Shown here piece by piece: positions 27,521 through 36,452 of a stretch of DNA of 64,000 nucleotides. The DNA is from Pirellulaceae bacterium (GTDB lineage: Bacteria; Planctomycetota; Planctomycetia; Pirellulales; Pirellulaceae): the NCBI GenBank assembly GCA_020852965.1, contig JADYZV010000063.1, positions 24,006 through 88,005 on the forward strand, read 5' to 3'. The position numbers and the translations under genes were made by a program. Positions within the stretch are counted from its first letter, which is position 1. Each line of letters begins with the position of its first letter. A model generated the notes under the pieces. The model ran no database searches, was not told the origin of the DNA, and saw only the letters and a list, made by a program, of their open reading frames with translations.

Positions 27521-28624
27521 ATGAAGAATAGTAAACTTAGGCGGCAGATTTGTTTCGAAGCCGCCCGCGCGATGTACTTTCGCCATGAGTCGGAATACTA
27601 TCGGGCCAAGCAGAAAGCGGCTGCCAGGATTTGCAAGGGCTGGGTCAAACCGGCCGACTTGCCCAGCAACGCTGAAATTCGCGAAGAGATACAATCCTTC
27701 GCGCGTTTGCACGAAGGACAGACGCGGACCGATAATTTGCAGTACATGCGCCTGACCGCTCTGCGTGTTATGCGGCTGCTCCAGCGGTTCAAACCCAAAC
27801 TGATCGGTAGCACTTTCACCGGTCACGTCAGGCAAGGTTCCGACATCGATGTGCATGTCTTCTCCGATAGCCTTGAAGCGGTTACATCCGTATTCGACGA
27901 ACAGATGTTGTTCTATGACATCGAGCGGAAGTTGGTCCGCAAGAACGGAGAGTCGCGCGTATTTACGCATATCCACTTGAAGGATACCTTTCCCGTAGAG
28001 CTGACGGTCTACGCCAGCAACCTCGCCAGCTTTGTCTTCAAAAGCTCGATTACCGGCAAGCCGATCGAGCGCGCGTCGATCGCTCAATTGGAGCAATTGC
28101 TGGCGGACGAGTATCCTGAACTGTCGGTCGACGATAGTTTGCACGACATGGATGAGAGTCCTGACCGGTTTCAACTGTTTTATTCTTTGTTGTTGCCGCT
28201 AGAGGATGTCAAGCAGCATCCAAAATACCACCCCGAAGGGGATGTGTTGTATCACAGTCTGCAAGTCTTTGATTTGGCTTGTGATGAGCTCCCTTACGAC
28301 GAAGAATTTTTACTGGCTGCGCTGCTGCATGATATCGGCAAGGGGATCGATCCTCGCGATCACGTGTCGGCGGGCCTCGAGGCATTGGAGGGTTTCATTA
28401 GTCAGCGGACGGCGTGGTTGATCGAGCATCATATGGAGGCGCACAGGATCCTCGATGGCTCCATAGGCTCACGCGCCCATCGGCGTTTACGCGAGAATGA
28501 AAGCTACGAGGAACTACTGCTGCTCTGCGGTTGTGATCGTGGTGGTCGTGTCCCTGGGGTACAAACCGTTGAACTCGAATCGGCTATCGAGTATGTCAGA
28601 GATTTAGACTACAGTTTCGGCTAG
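27521..28624 (+). CDS. Nucleotidyltransferase-fold plus HD-domain phosphohydrolase
   Basis: A 367-residue cytosolic protein. The middle (about residues 93-115) carries IGSTFTGHVRQGSDIDVHVF, a nucleotidyltransferase core of the GS...DxD type. Residues about 235-330 form an HD domain: YHSLQVFDLA, LLAALLHDIGKGIDP and IEHHMEAHR. This combination resembles the HD-containing tRNA nucleotidyltransferase and related RNA-processing families, but the tRNA-binding region is not evident. The Nudix gene begins 10 bases downstream. Confidence 0.75.
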   Translation: MKNSKLRRQICFEAARAMYFRHESEYYRAKQKAAARICKGWVKPADLPSNAEIREEIQSFARLHEGQTRTDNLQYMRLTALRVMRLLQRFKPKLIGSTFTGHVRQGSDIDVHVFSDSLEAVTSVFDEQMLFYDIERKLVRKNGESRVFTHIHLKDTFPVELTVYASNLASFVFKSSITGKPIERASIAQLEQLLADEYPELSVDDSLHDMDESPDRFQLFYSLLLPLEDVKQHPKYHPEGDVLYHSLQVFDLACDELPYDEEFLLAALLHDIGKGIDPRDHVSAGLEALEGFISQRTAWLIEHHMEAHRILDGSIGSRAHRRLRENESYEELLLLCGCDRGGRVPGVQTVELESAIEYVRDLDYSFG

Positions 28625-28634
28625 GGTCACCACA

Positions 28635-29276
28635 GTGCGAATCGACTATCAACAATTGCGCAGCGCACTTCAGCTCGCGTTGGCATCTGCTGAGTTGCTA
28701 GCAGCGCGGCAGAGGGCACGTGCGGCCTACAGTCCTGGGCTTGCCTACGGGCGTCACTTTGGCCCCCCTGCTCCGTCGGCGCGGCAAGCGGCCGTGCTGG
28801 TCATGCTCGAACGCCGATCGGGCCAGTGGGTTATACCAGTCACCGTGCGACCCGATCACTTGCCCGATCATCCTGGCCAGATTTCCTTGCCCGGTGGTCG
28901 CTTGGAAGCTGGCGAGTCGTATCAGCAGGCGGCTGAGCGCGAGTTTTGCGAAGAGCTCGGCTGCGCGGTCGAGCCGGCTCAGATTCTGGGCGAGCTATCT
29001 CCGCTGTACGTCTATCACAGCGATTATATCGTGCGTCCCTTTGTTGCCATCAGTCCCACAGCGCATGTTTATCAACCATGCCCGCGCGAAGTCTCCCGAG
29101 TGCTTCACTTGCCGCTTGCCGTACTCTGCTCGTCGAGTCCAGTTGCTTCGAGTGAGTTCACTCGCGGGCTAGCTGTGTGGTCGGCTCCAGTCATCGACAG
29201 CGGTGACGCTATTATCTGGGGTGCCACCGCCATCATCTTGGCAGAACTCATTCCGCTGCTCCGTGGAATCGTTTAG
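28635..29276 (+). CDS. Nudix hydrolase, CoA-pyrophosphatase-like
   Basis: A 213-residue protein with the Nudix box in GGRLEAGESYQQAAEREFCE followed by ELG, fitting GX5EX7REUXEEXGU. The preceding HPGQISLPGG is typical of the CoA diphosphatase branch (NudL-like), which cleaves coenzyme A to phosphopantetheine and ADP. Start is GTG 28635, ten bases after the HD-protein stop. The last codons, GIV-stop, fall inside a dispersed repeat (29267-29304) that also occurs at 61016, so the C-terminus has been set by the repeat. Confidence 0.87.
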   Translation: MRIDYQQLRSALQLALASAELLAARQRARAAYSPGLAYGRHFGPPAPSARQAAVLVMLERRSGQWVIPVTVRPDHLPDHPGQISLPGGRLEAGESYQQAAEREFCEELGCAVEPAQILGELSPLYVYHSDYIVRPFVAISPTAHVYQPCPREVSRVLHLPLAVLCSSSPVASSEFTRGLAVWSAPVIDSGDAIIWGATAIILAELIPLLRGIV

Positions 29277-29371
29277 CGCCAAGCCGGAGCAGGCCGCAGG
29301 TGCCAAGGCGAGCCCTCTTGCCCGCGCCGGTGCAAAATCGTTTAACGCCGAGCCGGTGCAGGCCGTTAAGC
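29267..29371 (+). repeat. Two copies of a 36-38-bp dispersed repeat at a gene end
   Basis: AATCGTTTAGCGCCAAGCCG (29267) and AATCGTTTAACGCCGAGCCG (29336) begin two related units, each followed by a GCAGGCCG stretch. A third copy is at 61016-61053. The first contains the stop codon of the Nudix gene. The remaining gap to argC shows no gene. Confidence 0.8.
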
Positions 29372-29656
29372 ACAAGTCGAGCTGACTGATACGCGAGTCT
29401 CCAATGCACCACAGCACATTCCAACCCGCCGTCGCGGCCTGCGCAGGCGACGGCACCTGCGACAGCCATCTTCTACGTCCATACGCGCATGCCAAATCGC
29501 CCTAAACTCTTACGGGACCGAGGTGGAGTCGACCATAACCGGCTCACGACGCGGTGCGTCGAGCTACATTTATCCTAAGCGAACCACCCCTGAGAGAATC
29601 GGGTCTGAAGCGTTACAATAGGTGGAAATTGGACGTTTTAGGGCAGGGGAAGGGTC

Positions 29657-30673
29657 ATGATTAAGGTTGGTATTGTTGGCTGTTCGGGTTATACGGCGAT
29701 CGAGGCAATTCGTCTGTTGCTGCGCCATCCCCATGCGCAAATCGTCGCGGCGACAAGTCGCCAGGCGGATGGCTCGACGATCAGCGACATGCATCCATGT
29801 CTGACGGGGCGACTGGAGTTGATCGTCGAAGATCTCTCCCCCGAGCAGATTGCTGAGCGGTGCGACGTAGCGTTGTGTTGCTTGCCCCACGCGGCTTCGG
29901 CACCGATCGTATCGCGCATTCTCGATAAAGGCTGCAAAGTCATCGATCTCAGCGCAGACTACCGCTTGAGCACACCGGCGCTGTACGAAAAGTGGTATGG
30001 GGAAAAACACTCTGACCCCGGGCGCCTGGGGCAGACCCCGTATGGTATTCCCGAGTTGTTTCTCGATGAAATTCGTGGAGCAAATTTGGTCGCTAATCCC
30101 GGCTGCTACCCGACCAGTGCGATCGTGCCACTATCGCCACTGATGAAAGAGGGCTTGATCGAGCCGAAGGGGATCGTGGTCGATGCCAAGAGTGGGCTCA
30201 GCGGCGCGGGGCGCACGCCCAAGCTGGGTAGTCTGTACGCAGAGGTCAACGAGTCGTTCTCGGCCTATGCCGTTGGCACGCATCGCCACCAACCGGAGAT
30301 TATCGATATCGTTGGGCGTTTCACTGGTATCGCGCCGGGGTTGGTGTTCACGCCACACTTGGTTCCCATGGATCGCGGAATCTTGTCGACGATCTATGTC
30401 CGTCCCAAGTCGCATGTGACGGCCAATCAAGTGCGCGAGTGCTTGTGTGAGTTTTATCATGGAACTCACGGATTTGTACGGATCGTTTCGCACTTGCCAG
30501 CGACCAAACATGTGGCGATGACCAATTACTGCGACATCACTGTCCGAGAAAACGACGACTGGATTATCTTGATATCGGTCCTGGACAACCTGGTCAAAGG
30601 CGCTTCCGGTGCGGCCGTGCAGTGTATGAACGTATTGTTCGAACGCGACCAAGCAGAAGGATTAGGGGCCTAG
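29657..30673 (+). CDS. argC: N-acetyl-gamma-glutamyl-phosphate reductase
   Basis: A 338-residue enzyme for the third step of arginine synthesis, the NADPH-dependent reduction of N-acetylglutamyl phosphate. The Rossmann start is IKVGIVGCSGYTAIE, and the catalytic cysteine sits in ANPGCYPTSA (about residue 148). LSADYRL and GTHRHQPEI are further family marks. A purine-rich box (GGGGAAGGG) precedes the ATG. The argJ gene begins six bases downstream, so the block is an operon. Confidence 0.95.
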   Translation: MIKVGIVGCSGYTAIEAIRLLLRHPHAQIVAATSRQADGSTISDMHPCLTGRLELIVEDLSPEQIAERCDVALCCLPHAASAPIVSRILDKGCKVIDLSADYRLSTPALYEKWYGEKHSDPGRLGQTPYGIPELFLDEIRGANLVANPGCYPTSAIVPLSPLMKEGLIEPKGIVVDAKSGLSGAGRTPKLGSLYAEVNESFSAYAVGTHRHQPEIIDIVGRFTGIAPGLVFTPHLVPMDRGILSTIYVRPKSHVTANQVRECLCEFYHGTHGFVRIVSHLPATKHVAMTNYCDITVRENDDWIILISVLDNLVKGASGAAVQCMNVLFERDQAEGLGA

Positions 30674-30679
30674 ACAACC

Positions 30680-31903
30680 GTGACCTATTATTTACCTCAA
30701 GGCTTTCGATTTGCCGGTGTCAGTGCGGCGATCAAGAAGAAGCCTGGCACGAAAGACATTGCCGTTATCGTGTCCGACGTGCCCGCAGTGGCGGCTGGTG
30801 TTTATACTCAGAATCAAGTGGTCGCTGCGCCGGTAGTCCTGTGTCGCTCCCGCACGCCCCTGAGCACGGCTCGCGCGGTAGTGGTCAATAGCGGTAATGC
30901 CAATGCGTGTACGGGTGCGCGCGGCGATGCCGATGCGCGGCGGATGTGCGAAGTCCTGGCAGCGGCGCTCGATGACCACGCTGCGGGCAGCGCAGGCGAT
31001 GGCGTCAACGCCGAACAAGCGTTGGTGATGAGCACTGGTGTCATCGGTCACTTCCTGCCGATGGAGAAGATTGAGGCGGGTATTGGCCAAGCGGTTGGGT
31101 GCTTGGCGGCTGGCGAGCGGGCCTTTCTGGATGCGGCCGATGCGATCATGACGACCGATGCTGCGCGCAAAGTCACCACCCGTCGCGCCGAACTGGGAGG
31201 TAAGGTGATTCACATCGCAGGCATGGCCAAGGGGGCAGGCATGATTGGGCCCAATATGGCTACCATGTTGTGCTGCGTCACCACCGACGCCAAGTTGACA
31301 GCGGAGCAAGCGCAGCGACTATTAACGTCTGCGGCCAACAAGTCGTTCAACAATATCAGTGTCGAAGGGCATACTAGTACCAACGACACAATGCTGCTGT
31401 TGGCCAATGGTTGTTCGGGTGGCACCGAGTTAACCGGTAATGAGGAAGCTCAGTTTGCCGACCACTTGGAAGCCATGTGCATCGAGCTCGCCAAGCAGAT
31501 CCCCGCCGACGGTGAAGGCTCTGCACACTTGATTGAAGTCAGCGTGCGAGGTGCTCAAAACGACTCCGATGCACGCCAGATTTCTCATGCTGTGGCCAGC
31601 AGCAACTTGGTCAAGACGGCCGTGCATGGCGGAGATCCCAATTGGGGCCGTATCGTATCGGCAGCCGGCTATGCGGGGCCACCCATCGAGACGACCATGT
31701 TGTCATTAAAGGTCAATGGCATCGAGCTGTTTGCCGCTGGCGAACCGGTCGCCTTCGACGCGAAACTTGCCAGCGCCTCGATCCGTCAAAACCACTCGAC
31801 CATCATTGAATTGACCGTCGGCTCTGGGGCAGGTACCTGTACACACTGGACGAGTGATTTAGGGGTCGACTACGTACGCTTCAATTCCGAGTATACGACA
31901 TGA
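30680..31903 (+). CDS. argJ: Glutamate N-acetyltransferase / amino-acid acetyltransferase ArgJ
   Basis: A 407-residue bifunctional-type ArgJ, which moves the acetyl group from N-acetylornithine to glutamate and so recycles it. The protein cleaves itself before the threonine of EGHTSTNDTMLLLANG; that block is intact. GMIGPNMATMLCC and NWGRIVSAAGYAG are also typical. Start is GTG 30680, six bases after argC. The stop overlaps the acpS start (31900-31903). Regulation is probably at the level of the whole operon. Confidence 0.95.
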   Translation: MTYYLPQGFRFAGVSAAIKKKPGTKDIAVIVSDVPAVAAGVYTQNQVVAAPVVLCRSRTPLSTARAVVVNSGNANACTGARGDADARRMCEVLAAALDDHAAGSAGDGVNAEQALVMSTGVIGHFLPMEKIEAGIGQAVGCLAAGERAFLDAADAIMTTDAARKVTTRRAELGGKVIHIAGMAKGAGMIGPNMATMLCCVTTDAKLTAEQAQRLLTSAANKSFNNISVEGHTSTNDTMLLLANGCSGGTELTGNEEAQFADHLEAMCIELAKQIPADGEGSAHLIEVSVRGAQNDSDARQISHAVASSNLVKTAVHGGDPNWGRIVSAAGYAGPPIETTMLSLKVNGIELFAAGEPVAFDAKLASASIRQNHSTIIELTVGSGAGTCTHWTSDLGVDYVRFNSEYTT

Positions 31904-32361
31904 GCCAGATTGGCAGCGACGAAGCGAGCCCGAGCCCAGCGGTCCATCCACTTCGACGTCAGCAGTCGGCTGCCGGTGGCGTTGTCGGCATCGGTACGGA
32001 CATAATCGAGTGCGAACGCATCGAGCGGATGCTCCAAAGGCATGGCGACACCTTCTTGACGCGAGTCTACACGGCAGGTGAGATAGATTATTGTTCGGGC
32101 CGCAAGTCGGGGACGCAGCACTACGCAGGGCGCTGGGCAGCCAAGGAGGCTGTGCTTAAGTCGCTCGGCACCGGTTGGGCACACGGCATTCAGTGGACCG
32201 AGGTCGAAGTCGTCAATCAACAGGGCGGCAAGCCGAATATCGTGTTGTCGGGCAAAGCCAAACAAATTAGTGAGCAGCTCGGGATTCAAGAAATTATGAT
32301 TAGTATTTCCCATTGTCGAAGTTATGCGGTAGCCTACGCTACCGCCATCGCAGGAGTGTAG
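31900..32361 (+). CDS. acpS: Holo-[acyl-carrier-protein] synthase
   Basis: A 153-residue phosphopantetheinyl transferase that moves the 4'-phosphopantetheine of CoA to acyl carrier protein. The core begins at about residue 28 (VVGIGTDIIECERIERMLQR), with the metal-binding aspartate in GTD and the second motif AGRWAAKEAVLKSLGTGW. ISISHCRSYAVAYA closes the fold. The 27-residue N-terminal extension is unusual, and the true start could lie further in. The ATG overlaps the argJ stop. Confidence 0.9.
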   Translation: MSQIGSDEASPSPAVHPLRRQQSAAGGVVGIGTDIIECERIERMLQRHGDTFLTRVYTAGEIDYCSGRKSGTQHYAGRWAAKEAVLKSLGTGWAHGIQWTEVEVVNQQGGKPNIVLSGKAKQISEQLGIQEIMISISHCRSYAVAYATAIAGV

Positions 32362-32365
32362 AAAC

Positions 32366-33442
32366 ATGCGGCGTAAAATGGTCCTGTTGACTTGGGGGCA
32401 TTCCAATCCCCGTACTGCGAAGACGGCGACGGGCTTGCTTCGTTATTGTCCCGACGAGTGCGTTGCGGTGCTCGATCCAGATCGCGCAGGCAGCAAAGCA
32501 AAGGAATTCTTAGATGTCGGCGGAGATACGCCGATCATCGCCTCGCTCGATGAGGCCCCCGGTGCCGACACCTTGGTATTGGGAATCGCTCCTCCTGGTG
32601 GCAAGATCCCGTCAGCCTGGCGCAGTGTGATCTTCCAAGCTATCGATCGCGGTATGAATATCCTCAGTGGCTTGCACGATTTCATCTCCGACGATGCGGA
32701 ACTAGCCGCAGCGGCAAGCGCCAAGGGGGTCGTGATCAGCGACGTGCGCAAGAATACTTTCAAGCAGATCGCTCGCCGTGACGCGTTCAACTCTACTTGC
32801 TGTCGCTTGCATACGGTGGGACACGACTGCAGCGTCGGCAAGATGGTGGTAAGCCTCGAACTCGAGCGCGGGTTGAAGGCGCGCGGACGCGATGCCTGTT
32901 TCGTAGCTACCGGCCAGACCGGCATCATGGTGTCCGGTGCGGGATTGCCCATCGATTGCATGGTAGCCGACTTCGTCAATGGAGCTTCTGAGAAACTGGT
33001 GTTGGACACTCAGCATCACGAACTGATCATTGTCGAAGGTCAAGGAAGCCTGGTCCACCCATCCTACTCGGCCGTCACCCTGGGCCTTTTACACGGCTGT
33101 GCTCCACACGGTTTGGTATTTGTCTTCGAAGCGGGACGCGATACGGTAGGTGGCCTCGAGCACGTACCGCTGCCAAGCCTGCAGAAGCAGCGCGAGCTGT
33201 TCGAAACGATGGCCAGCATTTATCAGCCTTGTGAAACGATCGGTTTTGCCATGAATGGCCGCCGCTTGAGTAAGCCACAAGCTGACGAAGTTGCGCGGTC
33301 GGTCGAGGCCGAAATGGGGCTGCCGGTTGTCGATGTTATCCGCGACGGACCCGACCGACTCGTCGACGCCGCCGAAGCGTTTTACCAGTCGAACCGCTGG
33401 AAGACTGCGCAAGAATCCGTAGCTACCGTCGATAGACGGTAG
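32366..33442 (+). CDS. DUF1611 (DgcN-type) NTP-binding protein
   Basis: A 358-residue protein with a Rossmann-like N-terminal domain and a P-loop-like C-terminal domain (HTVGHDCSVGKMVVSLEL, then VEGQGSLVHPSYSAVTLGLL), the layout of DUF1611. A studied member, DgcN, is a D-glutamate N-acetyltransferase. The gene sits four bases after acpS, with its AGGAG box inside the acpS end. Placement behind argC-argJ would fit a role with N-acetylated glutamate, but that link is inferred from position. Confidence 0.8.
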   Translation: MRRKMVLLTWGHSNPRTAKTATGLLRYCPDECVAVLDPDRAGSKAKEFLDVGGDTPIIASLDEAPGADTLVLGIAPPGGKIPSAWRSVIFQAIDRGMNILSGLHDFISDDAELAAAASAKGVVISDVRKNTFKQIARRDAFNSTCCRLHTVGHDCSVGKMVVSLELERGLKARGRDACFVATGQTGIMVSGAGLPIDCMVADFVNGASEKLVLDTQHHELIIVEGQGSLVHPSYSAVTLGLLHGCAPHGLVFVFEAGRDTVGGLEHVPLPSLQKQRELFETMASIYQPCETIGFAMNGRRLSKPQADEVARSVEAEMGLPVVDVIRDGPDRLVDAAEAFYQSNRWKTAQESVATVDRR

Positions 33443-33549
33443 TTTTCTGCCAGTACTTTGGCAAACGTACCAAGTACCGTATTATCATAGGCTGATGAGT
33501 TCGGCCACAAGACCATTTAACCTTTAAGAGAACATAGGAGGTGTCCCAG

Positions 33550-34657
33550 ATGAGCGATAGCGAATTAGAAAATCGCGCCGCGACGATTCGCAGCCGGCTA
33601 ACGCAACTTCGGGACAGTCTTTGACTTCGACCAAAAATTGGCGCGAATCGCGGCCATCGATAATCAAATGGCTGCCAGTGACTTTTGGAGCAATCAAGAG
33701 AAAGCCCAAGCCGTGGTGGGGGACCTCAAAAGCCTGCGCTCGGTGGTGCTGCCGCTGAAAGAATCGCTCGCAGCGGCCGACGATCTCGATGGATTGCTGG
33801 AGATCTTGGCCGAGGACGAATCGGCCCGCGCAGAAGTGTTGGCCGAAATCGAGCGACTGGAACAGCAGGCCGAAGAGTTGGAGCTCAAGGCACTGCTGGA
33901 CGGGCCGCACGATGCGTCCGGTGCGCTGCTCAGTGTCCATGCGCGCGATGGTGGTGTCGACGCCAACGACTGGGCTGCTATGCTGCTGCAGATGTACATC
34001 GCCTGGGCCGAACAGCATGATTACACCGTCGAGCTGATCGATCGACAGGACAACGAAGAGGCGGGTATCACGCAAGCCTCGATCGCCGTACGTGGACCGA
34101 TGGCCTATGGCTACCTCAAGGGAGAAGAGGGTATTCACCGCTTGGTCCGCATCAGCCCCTTCAATGCCGATGGCAAACGGCAGACCAGCTTTGCGGCCGT
34201 CGACGTGGCACCGGAGATCAACGATTCCGTAGAAGTCGATATTGACGAAAAGGATGTCCGCGAAGACACCTATCGCGCCAGCGGTGCGGGCGGCCAGCAC
34301 ATTAACAAGACGGACAGCGCCGTACGCTTGACGCACATTCCAAGCGGTGTGGTCACCCAGTGTCAGGGCGAACGCAGTCAGCACAAAAATCGAGCCAACG
34401 CCTGGAAGATGCTGCGCGCTCGATTGGCGCGTATCGAAGAGGAAAAACGCGAAGAGGAGCAATTGGCCAAGTACAAAAACAAAGTCCGTCAAAAGGGCTT
34501 TGGCTCACAGATCCGCAACTACTTTTTGCATCCCGATCAACGCGTCAAAGACTCGCGCACCGAGCACTTGCAGAATAGCTTTCAAGCCGTCATGGCGGGA
34601 GACATTCAGCAGTTCTTAGATGCCTACCTGCGCTGGCGCATGATGCAGAATTCTTAG
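33550..34657 (+). CDS. prfB: Peptide chain release factor 2, with programmed +1 frameshift
   Basis: Release factor 2 terminates translation at UGA and UAA. A strong AGGAGG box precedes ATG 33550. After 24 codons the zero frame meets CTT TGA C (33619-33625), the conserved slippery site; reading resumes at +1 from GAC 33623 and continues to 34657. The full protein is about 368 residues. Visible motifs are SPF (in VRISPFNADGKRQ) for stop-codon recognition and GAGGQHINKTDSAVRLTHIP, which holds the catalytic GGQ. The upstream stop is a UGA, so low RF2 raises frameshifting and hence RF2 synthesis. Confidence 0.95.
33616..33625 (+). promoter_or_regulatory. RF2 autoregulatory +1 frameshift site
   Basis: The sequence AGT CTT TGA C. 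CTT is the slippery codon and TGA the zero-frame stop. The Shine-Dalgarno-like stimulator that precedes the site in E. coli is poorly matched here (CTTCGGGAC), so stimulation may be weaker or work differently. Confidence 0.9.
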
Positions 34658-34830
34658 AGTGTTGCCCACGAATCACACGAATCAGCGCGAATGACATTGC
34701 TGGTTTGTTCACTGAGAATTGTCAGAAAATTTGGCAGATTAACCAGAAGAATGAATGCAGAGCGTGCAGAAAGATTGGACACTATTTATTTGCAGAATTC
34801 GACCAACGTCACAGTTTAAGGGGGGTAGGC

Positions 34831-35491
34831 ATGGTTCGCTCTTACGTCGTTAGAAGTGCTTACGTCTTCTTCCTATTGGCAACATGGCAAAACGGAGTTG
34901 CTTTTTCGCAAACCCCCGATGATGACGATAGCCTTCCGCCAATTGAAACCAACGAATAACTGGTGGGGCAAGTCGTTGCCGAAGATATCTCGAGACGATA
35001 TCGAAGGCCGTGACCAGTGCGAACAACTTCTAAAGACAGTCAGCGACGCGAATGGCCGGTTTCGGATTACGGGGGTGAAACGCGACGCACCGTGGCTCGA
35101 GCTGTTTTACTTTGGCGACGGAATTTTTGCGCAACGCGACTCTAATCTGCGCGATCGCGACGATCGGGAGCTGGAACGATTGGAGTTGATTGCTGCGCTG
35201 CCCGCACAACTGACGGTTCGGATCGACTGCGAACGTCATGCTGGCGCGGAGCGTTTGAGCTTGCAGGCCGAGGGCCATATCAACGGGCAGAACGCTATAG
35301 AGCTCCCGTTTGCGAGCGAAGAACAGAAGGTCGAAGCGGTCAATGTCTTTGAGCGCTTACCAGCAGGCAGTTATAAGTTGTTGCTGCAAGCCAAGCCTGA
35401 GTCGACCGGAGACGGAGGCTTCCTAGTCAAAGCGCTTGCCGAAAAAGCGGTCGTGATTGAGGCGGGGAGAACTCAAGAGTTGGAATTCTGA
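34831..35491 (+). pseudogene. Broken secreted protein with carboxypeptidase-regulatory-like repeat
   Basis: ATG 34831 opens a signal peptide (VVRSAYVFFLLATWQNGVAF) and a short acidic stretch before a TAA at about 34957. Past the stop, the same frame reads LVGQVVAEDI, the usual start of a carboxypeptidase-regulatory (CNA-B-like) unit. The rest, from about 35037 (VSDANGRFRITGV) to 35491, is in another frame. So one nonsense codon and one frameshift or deletion separate the parts. Likely inactive. Confidence 0.65.
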
Positions 35492-35674
35492 CCGCCGGGA
35501 CTGCCTAGCAAGAAAACCTGCGCACCAGCCCGCAAGCGGGCGATGGGGGCGAAGAGCGAGAAGCGGGAAATAGTCAGTTTTTGTTATAAATCGTCATTTG
35601 CTCGCGTTTTCAAGCCTCCTATGCTACGATTCAATGAAATAGATCCCAACGAACGCTACCCACTGGAATCGTCG

Positions 35675-36277
35675 ATGAGCACTGCGACGCTGATGACTAC
35701 GGAACAATTTCTGGCACTACCCGATGACGGCATGGAGCGAAATTTGATCCGTGGTGTGGTGAGGGAAAAACCAATGACCAGACGCAACCGCTTTCACACT
35801 TTTGTCGTGACTCGTGTTGCACGAATTTTGGACCAATGGCTTGACAGCCAACCCGTCCCTTGTGGCGAAGTGCATACGGGTGAAGCAGGGGCGATCTTGC
35901 GACACGAGCCCGATTCGACGGTCGGAATCGATATCGCCTACTTTTCCGCTGAAACAATGGCTCGTCAGAACGCTCAAACGACGATGATCGATGGAGTGCC
36001 AAGATTGGCTGTCGAAGTACTCTCCCCATCGGACAAGGTAGAAGAGACGACTGAGAAGGTTAATGAATACCTCAGCGTGGGAGTCGATTTGGTGTGGATC
36101 ATCGATCCGTACTTTCAAACCATCCAAGTCCATCGTCGCGGTCATGCTCCATTGATGTTCAACAATGAACAGCGCATGACTGGGGCTGAGATTCTACCAG
36201 GACTCGACTTTGCCGTGCTCGACGTCTTTCAACGGCCCAAGACTGGCCGAATGTGGCCCGACGCTCCGCCGTCGTGA
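35675..36277 (+). CDS. Uma2 family protein (second gene)
   Basis: A 200-residue Uma2/DUF820 protein starting MSTATLMTTEQFLALPDDG. The nuclease-fold blocks are EPDSTVGIDIAYFSAETMAR, then PRLAVEVLSPSDKVEETTEK and VDLVWIIDPYFQTIQVHR. An open frame continues upstream to 35543 but adds an atypical leader. The last eight codons (MWPDAPPS) come from a 25-bp dispersed repeat also found at 4209, so the natural C-terminus was probably replaced. Function unknown. Confidence 0.85.
   Translation: MSTATLMTTEQFLALPDDGMERNLIRGVVREKPMTRRNRFHTFVVTRVARILDQWLDSQPVPCGEVHTGEAGAILRHEPDSTVGIDIAYFSAETMARQNAQTTMIDGVPRLAVEVLSPSDKVEETTEKVNEYLSVGVDLVWIIDPYFQTIQVHRRGHAPLMFNNEQRMTGAEILPGLDFAVLDVFQRPKTGRMWPDAPPS
36250..36274 (+). 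repeat. 25-bp dispersed repeat, copy B (inside the Uma2 gene end)
   Basis: Identical to the reverse complement of 4209-4233. It encodes WPDAPPS at the Uma2 C-terminus, just before the TGA. Confidence 0.85.
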
Positions 36278-36452
36278 GTTGCTTCGTGTCCGGTTTAGGA
36301 TACGCGCGGTTCTCCGGAACGGCTACGGCAAACTAGCTTTCTCGATGGTCGTCCAATTCATGGCCGACGGTTTCGGATCGGTCCAAGCGGGACACATACA
36401 CTCCAACCACGCCGGCGAGCGGAGCAAGTAAAACAAAATTAATCTTGAGTGC

